Source: Curtobacterium sp. MCBA15_009
GTDB taxonomy: Bacteria; Actinomycetota; Actinomycetes; Actinomycetales; Microbacteriaceae
Assembly (NCBI RefSeq): GCF_001864895.1
Contig: NZ_MJGO01000012.1
Coordinates: 147,129-211,128 of the forward strand
DNA: 64,000 nt
Direction: 5' to 3'
Below are positions 51,950-60,326 of the stretch, piece by piece; the first letter of the stretch is position 1; each line of letters begins with the position of its first letter. The notes under the pieces were generated by a model that was given only the letters and a program-made list of their open reading frames with translations, was not told the DNA's origin and did no database searches. A program made the position numbers and the translations under genes.

Positions 51950-53209
51950 TCAGACGGTCGGGACCGGCGCCGTGATCGGGCCGGTCGACGCCTTCCGCAG
52001 CGAGGCGCGACGGGTGGTCCGCCGCTCGACGGCGTAGCTGATCATCGTGACGACGACACCGAGCAGCGCGAGGCCGATGCCGAGCCAGCCCGGCGCGAGG
52101 AAGCCGAAGCCGGCGGCGATGACCGCTCCACCGAGGGCGGCGCCGATCGAGTTGCCGATGTTGAACGCCGAGTGGTTGAGTGCCGCGGCGATCGTGCGGG
52201 CGTCCCCGGCGACGTCCATCAGGCGGGACTGCACCGCGGGCGGGATCGCCGACGAGGTCGCACCGAGCAGGAAGGCCCCGGCGAGGACACCCCAGACCCA
52301 CTGCGCGGTCAGGACTGTGAAGAGCAGCGCGCCGATGAGGGCGAACATGCCGACGTAGATCGTGCGCTTGACGCTGTGGTCGGCGAGGTGGCCGCCGAGG
52401 ACCCCTCCGACGACCATGCCGAGGCCGACGAGCACGAGGACGACCGGCACGAAGGACTCCGGCATGCCGGTGACGTTCTGCACCAGCGGCGAGATGTACG
52501 AGTAGACGGCGAAGAACCCGCCGAAGCCGACCGCTCCGAGGCCCATCACGATCCACACCTGGGGCACGCGGAAGGCGCTGAGCTCGCGGCCGATCGTCGC
52601 GTGCTCGTCGCGGGGGCTCGTCGGCACGAACGCCGCCACCGCGAGGAAGGTGAGCGCGAACAGGGCCGCGACCACCGCGTAGGCGACGCGCCACCCGGCG
52701 ACCTGCCCGACCCACGTGATGGCCGGGACGCCGACGACGTTCGCGACGCTGAGGCCGAGCAGCACCATCGCGATGCCCTTGCCGCGCTTGCCCGGCCCCA
52801 TCATGTCGCCCGCGACGATGGACGCGATGCCGAAGTAGGCCCCGTGCGGCAGCCCGGCGACGAAGCGGGCGACGAGCACCAGGCCGAACGACGGCAGCAG
52901 GGCGCTGGCAACCGTCGCCAGCACGAAGCCGACGAGGAGCACGAGGATCAGGCCCTTGCGCGGGAACCGAGCGGACACCGCGGCGATGGTCGGGGCACCG
53001 ACGACGACCCCGAGCGCGTAGGCGCTGACGAGCCAGCCGGCCTGCGCGATGCCGGCGTCGGGGTCCGCACCGTACTGCTGGGGCAGGAGCGCCTGCGCGA
53101 TGTTCGGCAGCAGGCCCATGGCGACGAACTCGGTCGAACCGATGGCGAAGCCACCGAGGGCGAGCGAGACGAGGGCGAGGGTGCGGCGCGCCGGCGTGAG
53201 GGTGGTCAT
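51950..53209 (-). CDS. MFS transporter, DHA1 drug/sugar efflux type
   Basis: The 419-aa protein has twelve membrane helices with the AraJ/SotB/CmlR-type N-terminus LALGGFAIGSTEFVAMGLLPNIA, motif B-like LVARFVAGLPHGAYFG, and GGHLADHSVKRTI in the central loop area. It probably exports a drug, sugar or arabinose-like compound by proton antiport. No adjacent regulator is evident. Confidence 0.92.
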   Translation of the reverse strand: MTTLTPARRTLALVSLALGGFAIGSTEFVAMGLLPNIAQALLPQQYGADPDAGIAQAGWLVSAYALGVVVGAPTIAAVSARFPRKGLILVLLVGFVLATVASALLPSFGLVLVARFVAGLPHGAYFGIASIVAGDMMGPGKRGKGIAMVLLGLSVANVVGVPAITWVGQVAGWRVAYAVVAALFALTFLAVAAFVPTSPRDEHATIGRELSAFRVPQVWIVMGLGAVGFGGFFAVYSYISPLVQNVTGMPESFVPVVLVLVGLGMVVGGVLGGHLADHSVKRTIYVGMFALIGALLFTVLTAQWVWGVLAGAFLLGATSSAIPPAVQSRLMDVAGDARTIAAALNHSAFNIGNSIGAALGGAVIAAGFGFLAPGWLGIGLALLGVVVTMISYAVERRTTRRASLRKASTGPITAPVPTV

Positions 53210-53428
53210 GGAGCCTGTTCTCGAGCGGGCGGAGCTGGACGGTCCGGGGTCCGCTGTCCGGGTGCTCCGCGCCGCCGATCGGGCTGCGCGGTCACGTGCG
53301 GGACGTGGATCCGGTCCGGGTTCAGCAGCGAACGGGGTGGCCCGGTCAGGGACCGACCGGTCCGAGCAGTGTAGACCGCTCCAACCACCGATCGGAAGTC
53401 CGGTGGCCGATCATCACCACCGACGCGG

Positions 53429-53617
53429 TCAGGCCGCGCGACGGTCCTGCTCGGCGGGGGCGCTCGACGCGGACCGCAGCTCGGGTAGCTCGTCGCGGTG
53501 CACCCACCCGGTGCCGCACTCGGCGCACGTCGCCCAGGCGTTCTCGCCGGTCTCGTCCGTGTCGATGACGACCGTCCGAAGGTCGCAGTCGGGGCACCAG
53601 CCGTCGTGCATCATCAC
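53429..53617 (-). CDS. Small zinc-ribbon protein
   Basis: The 62-aa protein has two CxxC pairs, WCPDCDLR (C8, C11) and TCAECGTGW (C31, C34 approximately), which should bind one zinc ion. The spacing suits a rubredoxin-like/zinc-ribbon knuckle. The tail is Ala/Ser-rich and disordered. Function unknown. A short inverted repeat (GATCGG with CCGATC, ~53393-53415) just past its stop may be its terminator. Confidence 0.72.
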   Translation of the reverse strand: MMMHDGWCPDCDLRTVVIDTDETGENAWATCAECGTGWVHRDELPELRSASSAPAEQDRRAA

Positions 53618-53742
53618 GCGCTCCTCGTCGTCTCGGGGCGGGCCACCCGTCGTGACCCGATGCGCCCATGAGACACCCGACCCCTGACATCCGGCGGGCC
53701 TCCGTCGGCGTGTCGCGGTCCGGCCTGCGGTTGGATGACGGC

Positions 53743-53940
53743 ATGCACACGACCATGACCGTGCTCGCTTCGTGCACGACAGGCGCGCCGGCGAACTGCG
53801 AGGACCGGACGGACCCGATCGGCATGCTCGTGGTCGGCGTCGTCGCCGTCGTGGTCGTCGTGACGCTCGTGGTGCTCCTGGTGGCCGGGCGGCAGGGCCG
53901 CCGCCGCGCGATCCCGGAACGTCGCCGCGGCCGGCGCTGA
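53743..53940 (+). CDS. Small single-pass membrane protein, hypothetical
   Basis: The 65-aa product has a ~20-residue N-terminal stretch with two cysteines (LASCTTGAPANCEDR), one strong membrane helix (GMLVVGVVAVVVVVTLVVLL) and a very basic tail (GRQGRRRAIPERRRGRR), giving an outside-in topology. ATG 53743 is chosen; 25 upstream codons are open but unconvincing. I do not recognise it. Confidence 0.5.
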   Translation: MHTTMTVLASCTTGAPANCEDRTDPIGMLVVGVVAVVVVVTLVVLLVAGRQGRRRAIPERRRGRR

Positions 53941-53971
53941 CCGACGACCACCGGACGCCGCGCGTGCGGGG

Positions 53972-54280
53972 CTACTCGCCGAGTGCTGCCTCGAGCCGGT
54001 CGAGCTTGCCGTCGATCTCGCCGGTGTGACCCGGCCGGATGTCGGCCTTCAGCACGAGGGACACCCGTGTGCCGTACTGCCCGACGGCCTCGGTGGCACG
54101 CTTGACGACGTCCATGACCGCGTCCCACTCCCCCTCGAGCTCGGTGAACATCGACGAGGTCCGGTTCGGCAGGCCACTCTCGCGGACGATGCGGACGGCG
54201 GCAGCGACGGCGTCGTGCACGGAGCCGTCCGACTGTGCAGCGGGCCCACCGGAGGGAGCGACGGAGAAGGCGACGATCAT
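53972..54280 (-). CDS. MTH1187/YkoF-like thiamine-binding domain protein
   Basis: The 102-aa protein matches the small MTH1187 (DUF77) family: opening IVAFSVAPSG, SVHDAVAAAVRIVRESGL, then SMFTELEGEWDAVMDVVKRATE and a final VSLVLKADIRPG. Members form tetramers and bind thiamine-like ligands; the cellular role is unsettled. It lies downstream of the glycosyltransferase in the same direction with a 56-bp gap. Confidence 0.85.
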   Translation of the reverse strand: MIVAFSVAPSGGPAAQSDGSVHDAVAAAVRIVRESGLPNRTSSMFTELEGEWDAVMDVVKRATEAVGQYGTRVSLVLKADIRPGHTGEIDGKLDRLEAALGE

Positions 54281-54336
54281 GCGCCCATCCTGCCCCGCCG
54301 ACCGTCGGCACGCGCGCCGTCGCCGCGTGGGCGCCG

Positions 54337-55668
54337 TCATCCCGCGAGCGAGCCGTCCCCCCGCGCGTCGACCGCGCCCGACCCACGCGCTCCGACGCGG
54401 CGCCCCGGCACCATAGCCACGTCGGGGCCGCGCAGTCCCATCCGCACGAGCACGACCACGGCCCAGACGAGCGCCGCGACCTCGAGGGCGTTCCGCACCG
54501 TGAGCACCACGAGGATCCAGGGCTGCAGCGTGAGCACCTGGTCGTAGAAGCCCGGGTAGACGAGCTGCGTCAGCACGGCGGTCGGCAGCGCGGCGATCGC
54601 CACCGGCACGAACCGCCGCGCGCTCGGCGATCCGGCCACCAGCCCCCAGACGACCGGCACGGCGAACCAGCCGATGTACTGCGGCGAACCGACCTTGTTC
54701 GTCGCGATGAGCGCGGCGACGAACAGCAGCGCGAGCACCGGCGCGAGCTCGACCCGTCGCGCGCCGCGGTGCGCTGCCCAGAGCGCGAGCGCGACGCCGG
54801 CGAGGACGACGACGGCCATCAGCGGTGTCGACACCGCCGCGGCCAGGTGGGTACCGGCTCCGGAGACGCCGAAGGTCAGGATGTCCTGGTCGTAGAACAC
54901 GGCGGCGCCGGGCTCCCCGGCGGCGGCCGCCCACAGGAAGGGGGTCGCGAGCGGAGCCTCGATCTGCAACCCGCGGCCGGTCTGCTCGGTCACGAAGGAC
55001 AGCAGGTACGGCGCGCCACCCCACAGCACGTCCACGAGCACGATGAGCCCGGTGACCACGAGGGCGCCGCTGAGCACCGGCCCGCGGTGTCCGCGGCGCA
55101 GCAGGAGCAGGACGACGACCAGGGCGGCGGGCCAGACCTTCGTCCAGGCCCCGGCGGTGAAGAGCGCGGAGGCGACGGCCGGCCGTGTGACGACGAACGC
55201 GACGCCGATCAGCGCGAGCACGGTCGCGACCGTGTCGATGCGGCCGAGCGCGATCGGCCCGAGCGCGAGCAGGAAGACGAGCCACCACCAGACGACGCGG
55301 ACACCGGGCGCCGCGCGACCGACCGGCCGGGAGCGCATCGGCACGCCCACCCGGAAGCGCCACAGGAACGCGCACGCCACCGCGTCGAGCAGCACCATGA
55401 GCAGCATCCAGCCCGTGGCGATCGAGGGGGTGCCACCGAGCGCGGCGGCGGCCATCGGCACGATCGCCAGGATCGGGTAGACCCACTCGCCGTCGATCCC
55501 GACCCAGAAGTGGGCCGAGTGGCCGGTCTCGATCCACCGTCGGTAGGTGATGGTGACGTCCCCGAGGGGCAGGTTCGCCGACGTCCAGGTGAGCCACCAC
55601 AGCACGGCGTGCACGAGGGCGAACGCGGCCACGAAGCCCCCGAGCTCGATCCACCGCGTCCTCTGCAC
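54337..55668 (-). CDS. GT87/DUF2029-type membrane mannosyltransferase-like protein
   Basis: The 443-aa integral membrane protein has about ten to twelve helices. Its first loop contains LPLGDVTITYRRWIETG, with the Asp expected of polyprenyl-phosphate-dependent GT-C enzymes, and later FTAGAWTKVWPAALVV and NKVGSPQYIGWF, typical of the family. It may add mannose to a lipoglycan of the envelope. The GTG at 55668 (VQRTRWIELGGFV) is taken as start; it is divergent from yceI with 63 bp between starts. Confidence 0.85.
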   Translation of the reverse strand: MQRTRWIELGGFVAAFALVHAVLWWLTWTSANLPLGDVTITYRRWIETGHSAHFWVGIDGEWVYPILAIVPMAAAALGGTPSIATGWMLLMVLLDAVACAFLWRFRVGVPMRSRPVGRAAPGVRVVWWWLVFLLALGPIALGRIDTVATVLALIGVAFVVTRPAVASALFTAGAWTKVWPAALVVVLLLLRRGHRGPVLSGALVVTGLIVLVDVLWGGAPYLLSFVTEQTGRGLQIEAPLATPFLWAAAAGEPGAAVFYDQDILTFGVSGAGTHLAAAVSTPLMAVVVLAGVALALWAAHRGARRVELAPVLALLFVAALIATNKVGSPQYIGWFAVPVVWGLVAGSPSARRFVPVAIAALPTAVLTQLVYPGFYDQVLTLQPWILVVLTVRNALEVAALVWAVVVLVRMGLRGPDVAMVPGRRVGARGSGAVDARGDGSLAG

Positions 55669-55731
55669 CGGACGAGCGTAGCGGCCGGGATCCACAGGTT
55701 CCCCCAACCATGACGTGTCACCGTTCTGCCC

Positions 55732-56442
55732 GTGACCACCGACACCCCGCGCAAGCGCCGCAAGGCCGTCATCTGGATCTCCGTCGTCGCCGCCGTCGTC
55801 GTCCTCGCCGTCGTCGGCGTGGTCGTCGGCACGAAGGTGTACACGAACAGCGAGAACGCGAAGGCCTCGGCCGCCCCGTCCGTCGCGGCCAGCCGTCAGG
55901 CCTCCACCCTCGACACAGCGGACCTGTCCGGGGCGTGGACCGTCGGCGGCGACTCCGAGGCCGGCTACCGCGTCCACGAGGTCCTCAACGGCTCGGACGT
56001 GACGGTCACCGGCCGCACCGACAGCGTCTCGGGCAGCGCCACCGTCGACGGCACGTCCATCACGAAGGCGACGATCACGGTGCAGGTCGCCGACATCGCC
56101 ACGGACTCCGACCAGCGCGACTCGTACTTCCGCGACTCGGCCCTGGACACCTCCGCCTTCCCGGAGGCGACCTTCACGCTCACCGAGCCCGTCGCCGACG
56201 CGGTGCCGAGCGGTTCGGACACCAAGACGGTCCGCGCTTCCGGCGAGCTGACGATGCACGGCGTCACGAAGGACGTCACCGCGGAGCTCCAGATCGGTCT
56301 GAACGGCGACGGCGTCGACATCTCCGGATCGATCCCGGTCACCTTCTCCGACTTCGACGTGCAGGCCCCGAGCCTCGGCTTCGTCACGGTCGACGACTCG
56401 GGCGCGGTCGAGTTCCTGGTGCACGCCACCCCCGCGAACTGA
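55732..56442 (+). CDS. YceI-family lipid-binding-like protein, membrane-anchored
   Basis: The 236-aa protein has an N-terminal helix (~12-34) after a basic PRKRRK, a Ser/Ala linker, and a YceI lipocalin-like beta domain (~62-234). That domain has SYFRDSALDTSAFPEATFTL (motif core DTSAFPEATF) and GELTMHGVTKDVTAEL. YceI proteins bind isoprenoid lipids in other bacteria. The start is GTG 55732. Confidence 0.9.
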   Translation: MTTDTPRKRRKAVIWISVVAAVVVLAVVGVVVGTKVYTNSENAKASAAPSVAASRQASTLDTADLSGAWTVGGDSEAGYRVHEVLNGSDVTVTGRTDSVSGSATVDGTSITKATITVQVADIATDSDQRDSYFRDSALDTSAFPEATFTLTEPVADAVPSGSDTKTVRASGELTMHGVTKDVTAELQIGLNGDGVDISGSIPVTFSDFDVQAPSLGFVTVDDSGAVEFLVHATPAN

Positions 56443-56477
56443 CGTCCGCGACGCACCGCACGTCCGTGCCGTGCGCA

Positions 56478-56529
56478 CCGGCGGACGGGAGGCCCGGCGC
56501 CAGCTGGCACCGGGCCTGCCGTCCGCCGG
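56478..56529. terminator. 52-bp near-perfect palindrome after yceI
   Basis: The arms 56478-56497 and 56510-56529 are complementary at 19 of 20 positions (CCGGCGGACGG, one mismatch, AGGCCCGG). The centre GCCAGCTGGC is itself a palindrome. It begins 36 bp past the yceI stop and resembles the GACGGGAGGC family. The rest of the 395-bp gap to 56837 holds nothing I can name. Confidence 0.8.
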
Positions 56530-56837
56530 GTGGTCGCGTCGACGGCACGTGACCCGTCTCCGGCGCCGGTCAGCGGTCCCGCTCCCCCGGATCCGCGGAC
56601 GCCCGGTTCGCCGGTGGCCCCTGCCGGAGGCGGTCCGCGTCCCCGCCCGACCCGAGCAGTGCGAGACGCCCCTGGTCACTTGGTCAGCCGGCAGTCGGGA
56701 GGCGAGCCGCCGGTCGGAGTGGCGTCATGACGACGTCGAAGCAGGGGCGACAGCCGGAATGCCCCCGGTTGCGGGTCGCGACGATGTGAACGCTGCTCAC
56801 ATGCTCAGCCGGTCCGCAGTCTGAACAGGGGAACCCG

Positions 56838-57540
56838 ATGACCGACTTCCAGCAAGCGCCCTACGCGCCTGGGTCTCACCGCCCTGATCGTCGGCATCGT
56901 CGCGATCGTCGGATGTGCCATCCCGTTCGTGAACTTCGTGTCGATCTTCCTCGGCCTCGTCGCGGTCGTTCTCGGCATCGTCGGACTCGTGCAGAAGAAC
57001 CGCACGCGCGGCCTCGCCATCGCCGGGACGATCATCGGCGGTCTCGCGCTCATCGTCGGCATCGCGACCGCTTCGATCTACGCGGCCGCGGTCGACTCGG
57101 TGTCGAAGTCGCTCGAGACGTCGGCACCGGTCGCGACCGAGGATGCCGCGTCAGAACCTGCCGCCGCCCCCACGGAGGAGCCGTCCGAGGAGCCGTCCGA
57201 GGAAACGTCGGAGAGCCAGGCGGCCGCTGACGTCCCGGCCGAGTACACGTCCGCGCTGAACTCGGCGCAGAGCTACTCCGAGATCATGCACATGTCGAAG
57301 GAAGGCATCCGGGCACAGTTGACGTCGGACGTCGCGGACAAGTTCTCCGACGAGGCCGCGGCGTACGCAGTCGACCACGTCGACGCTGACTGGAACGCGA
57401 ACGCGCTCGCCACGGCGAAGGACTACCAAACGACCATGAGCATGTCCCCGGAAGCGATCCGGGACCAGCTCACCAGTGACGTCGCCGACAAGTTCACCCA
57501 GTCGGAAGCGGACTACGCGGTCGCGCACCTCGACGACTGA
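56838..57540 (+). pseudogene. DUF4190-like membrane protein with two Ltp repeats; 5' end out of frame
   Basis: An ATG at 56838 with a good AGGGG ribosome site opens MTDFQQAPYAP, a normal start for such proteins. The rest is one frame over: from ~56869 the +1 frame reads LGLTALIVGIVAIVG and continues through a second helix (GLAIAGTIIGGLALIVGIA), a Glu/Ser/Pro linker and two Ltp repeats (YSEIMHMSKEGIRAQLTSDV and a copy near residue 160 of that frame) to the stop at 57540. In that frame a TGA overlaps the ATG. It may be a real frameshift, a sequence error, or start at GTG 56929, which would lose the first helix. Ltp domains block phage DNA entry in streptococci. Confidence 0.75.
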
Positions 57541-57555
57541 TCGTCCCAGCGTCCT

Positions 57556-57593
57556 GGAACGCCCCGCCCCTCCACCGAGGGGCGGGGCGTTCC
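57556..57593. terminator. Intrinsic-terminator-like hairpin
   Basis: GGAACGCCCCGCCCCTC (57556-57572) pairs perfectly over 17 bp with 57577-57593 around a CACC tetraloop. It lies 16 bp after the Ltp-repeat gene, the best-formed terminator in the window, though the T-tract is short. Confidence 0.88.
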
Positions 57594-57741
57594 TCGTCGG
57601 GGCTCGTGACGGACGATGGCGCCGCCGCGCGCACCTGTCGGAGCCGGACAGACGCCCTTCGAATGGCGACCTCGACGAGGAACAGGCGGAGCCGCGCCCC
57701 TCACGAGCGCGCGGCACGGGCGAGGTCGTAGCCTCGTCGGC

Positions 57742-58653
57742 ATGGACGAGACCGCTCCACAGACCGTCGAAGCCGCCGTCGCCGTCGTCGGGCCGGGCGC
57801 GATCGGTGCCACCGTCGCGGCGGTGCTGCACGAGGCCGGTCGGACGCCCTTCCTCGCCGGGCGGACGGCACGCGCGGAGCTCGTCGTCGACCTGGGCGGC
57901 ACCGAGGTGACCGTGCCCGGTCCGGTGCACACCGACCCCGTCGCACCGACCCCGACCGCCGACGTGGTGTTCCTCGCGGTGAAGGCGACGCAGAACCGGG
58001 CGGCCGCACCCTGGCTGGCGGCACTGTGCGGTCCGGACACCGTGGTCTGCGTCCTGCAGAACGGCATCGAACAGGTGTCGACGGTCGCGCCGCTCGTGCC
58101 GCGCGGCCGCGTCGTGCCGGCCGTCGTCTGGTTCCCCGCCCGGACCCGCCCGGACGGTTCGGTGGAGCTCCGGGCCACACCCCGGCTGACGCTGCCGCGC
58201 GGCACCGCGGGCGTCGACACCGTGCAGGCAGCGCTCGCGGGCACGCGCTGCACCGTCGAGGCCGCCGACGACTTCCGGACACTCGCCTGGCGGAAGCTGC
58301 TGCAGAACGCGGCGGCCGGGCTCATGGTCCTGACCGGCCGCCGGTCGGGCATGTACGCCCGTGACGACGTCGGCGCGCTGACGCTGGCCTACCTCGCCGA
58401 GGCCGCGGCGGTCGCCCGCGCCGACGGGGCAGTGCTCGACGACGACGAGCCCGGACGGATCCTGCAGGGCTTCCGCGACTCCCCGGCCGACGCGGGCACG
58501 TCGATCCTGACGGACCGCGAGGCCGGCCGGCCCCTGGAGTGGTCGGTGCGGAACGACGTCCTGCGCCGCCGCGCCCGCCGGTACGGCCTGCCCACCCCGA
58601 TCGGCGACGTCGTCGTGCCGCTGCTCGCCGCCGCGAGCGACGGGCCCGGCTGA
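57742..58653 (+). CDS. Ketopantoate reductase-like oxidoreductase (ApbA/PanE family)
   Basis: The 303-aa protein has the NADP motif VVGPGAIGATVAAVLHEAG, VFLAVKATQ, VLQNGIEQ and the catalytic-lysine region WRKLLQNAAAGLM. This fits 2-dehydropantoate 2-reductase. Several paralogues of this family exist in actinobacteria, so use in pantothenate synthesis is not certain. The stop lies ahead of a GGGAGGC hairpin and the convergent nnrD. Confidence 0.88.
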   Translation: MDETAPQTVEAAVAVVGPGAIGATVAAVLHEAGRTPFLAGRTARAELVVDLGGTEVTVPGPVHTDPVAPTPTADVVFLAVKATQNRAAAPWLAALCGPDTVVCVLQNGIEQVSTVAPLVPRGRVVPAVVWFPARTRPDGSVELRATPRLTLPRGTAGVDTVQAALAGTRCTVEAADDFRTLAWRKLLQNAAAGLMVLTGRRSGMYARDDVGALTLAYLAEAAAVARADGAVLDDDEPGRILQGFRDSPADAGTSILTDREAGRPLEWSVRNDVLRRRARRYGLPTPIGDVVVPLLAAASDGPG

Positions 58654-58699
58654 GCGTCGGTCGCGCGCGTCACGCCCGTGACGTGACCGGGGACGGACG

Positions 58700-58746
58700 G
58701 ACGGACGGGAGGCTGGTGCCAGCGGGCGCCGTGCCTCCCGTCCGTC
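58700..58746. terminator. GGGAGGC-type hairpin between convergent genes
   Basis: GACGGACGGGAGGC (58700-58713) pairs perfectly with GCCTCCCGTCCGTC (58733-58746) over 14 bp; the loop is 19 nt. It has the same arms as the hairpin at 9395 but a different loop. Position between two gene ends suggests a bidirectional terminator. Confidence 0.78.
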
Positions 58747-58798
58747 GGTGCGGACGTCCAGGGCACGCACCGGCGCGCTCGCCGGCGCGGGCGGAGCG

Positions 58799-59659
58799 CT
58801 ACCCGCGTGCGTCGCCGTCGACCACGAGGTCGCGGACGACGCCCGGCAGCGCCGCGACGAGTGCCGTCATCGGGAAGGGTCCCCCGCCGGACGCCCGCCG
58901 TGCGGCCAGGCCGTGCACCACCGCGGCGGAGGCCGCCAGGTGGGCGAGGTCGGACGGCGTCAGCGACGAGCCGGACGCCTCCGCCGCACCCTGCCGCGCG
59001 GCGACGAGCGCACCGACCACCCCGCCGAGCACGTCCCCGGCGCCGGCGGCCGCGAGCCACGGCGTCGCCGACGAGGCGACCAGGCGCACGGAACCGTCCG
59101 GGGTGACCACGTGGGTCCGCTCGCCCTTGAGGAGCACGACGCTGCCGGTCTGCTCGGCGGCACGGAGCGCCGCGGCGGGGGGGTCGGCCTCGACGGACTC
59201 GCGGGAGGCGCCGAGCAGCGTCGCGGCCTCGCCCGCGTGCGGGGTCAGCACGGCGAGCGGCCCGAGGTCGACGAGCGGGATCGCGCCGGCGTCGACGACC
59301 ACCGGGACACCGTCGTCGGACGCGTGACCGAAGGCGTCGGCGGTCGCCGGGTCGAGTTCGCCGAGGGACCCGGCCGAGATCCCGGAGCCCACCAGCCAGG
59401 CCTGCACGCGGCCGACGCCGACGACGCTCTCCGGGCGGCGGGTGAGCACGTGGTCGGACGCGCGGTCGGGTCCGACGTAGCGGACCATGCCGACGCCGGT
59501 GTGCACGGCGGCGTCGACGCCCAGCACCGCGGCGCCGGGGTACCGGTCCGAGCCCGTCGCCACGCCGAGCACCCCGCGGCGGTACTTGGTGGACTCCCCG
59601 GTCGGCGCGGTGACCCACGCGGCGGCATCGGACGGACGGACGGGCACGAAGTCGTTCAC
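58799..59659 (-). CDS. nnrD: ADP-dependent NAD(P)H-hydrate dehydratase
   Basis: Repairs damaged, hydrated NAD(P)H. The 286-aa ribokinase-like protein has the start STKYRRGVLGVATGSDRYPGAAVL (key part KYRRGVLGVATGS), NAD(P)HX-site VVVDAGAI and TPHAGEAATLL, and the catalytic GAGDVLGGVVGALVA. The NnrE epimerase half, fused in many bacteria, is not present here. The GTG at 59659 is the likely start; another GTG nine bases upstream is in frame. Confidence 0.92.
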   Translation of the reverse strand: MNDFVPVRPSDAAAWVTAPTGESTKYRRGVLGVATGSDRYPGAAVLGVDAAVHTGVGMVRYVGPDRASDHVLTRRPESVVGVGRVQAWLVGSGISAGSLGELDPATADAFGHASDDGVPVVVDAGAIPLVDLGPLAVLTPHAGEAATLLGASRESVEADPPAAALRAAEQTGSVVLLKGERTHVVTPDGSVRLVASSATPWLAAAGAGDVLGGVVGALVAARQGAAEASGSSLTPSDLAHLAASAAVVHGLAARRASGGGPFPMTALVAALPGVVRDLVVDGDARG

Positions 59660-59683
59660 CGCGCCCACGTTACGGTGGAGCGC

Positions 59684-60316
59684 ATGAGCCTGTTCCTGCC
59701 CGGTCGCGTGGTGGTCTTCGACTACGGCGAGGTGATCAGCCGGACGCCGCACGCCTCGCGCGACGCCCTCGTCGAGCTGACCGGCGTGCCGGCCGACGAG
59801 CTGTTCCCCGTGTACCAGGAGCTCCGGCACGACCTGGACCGCGGCGACCTGTCCGTCGTGGCGTACTGGCGTGCCATCGCCGAACGGACCGGACGGTCCT
59901 GGAGCATCTCCGAGATCCACCGGTTCTGGGCGGTCGACTTCACCGGGTGGTTCGAGGTCGAGCCGGCGACCCTCGAGGTCGTCGAGGAGCTGCACGACGC
60001 CGGCACCCGCCTGGCACTGCTCTCGAACGCGGGCTTCGACTTCGGCGACCCGTACCGCCGGTCGCCGATGGGCTCGTTGTTCGAGACCGTCGTGGTGAGC
60101 GCCGAGGAGCACGTCCTGAAGCCCGACGCATCCATCTACCGCGACACCTGCGCGCGACTGGGAATCGAACCCGCGCAGATGGTGTTCGTGGACAACAGGG
60201 CCGAGAACGCCGCCGGCGCGGAAGCGATCGGGGCGGTCGGCCACCACTACACGTCGTCGGCGTCACTGCGGTCGTTCCTGACGGAACTGGCCGAGCAGCC
60301 GGCGCCCGTCATCTGA
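59684..60316 (+). CDS. HAD-superfamily phosphatase, YihX-like
   Basis: The 210-aa protein has HAD motif I as FDYGEVI, in which the second Asp is replaced by Gly as in YihX-type and dehalogenase-like members. Motif II is LLSNAG, motif III K in LKPDASIY, and motif IV FVDNRAENAAGA. The cap is the small helical C1 type (residues ~20-80). It probably hydrolyses a sugar or nucleotide phosphate. It is divergent from nnrD and is followed 10 bp later by the flavin oxidoreductase. Confidence 0.88.
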   Translation: MSLFLPGRVVVFDYGEVISRTPHASRDALVELTGVPADELFPVYQELRHDLDRGDLSVVAYWRAIAERTGRSWSISEIHRFWAVDFTGWFEVEPATLEVVEELHDAGTRLALLSNAGFDFGDPYRRSPMGSLFETVVVSAEEHVLKPDASIYRDTCARLGIEPAQMVFVDNRAENAAGAEAIGAVGHHYTSSASLRSFLTELAEQPAPVI

Positions 60317-60326
60317 GGAGTCCCGC

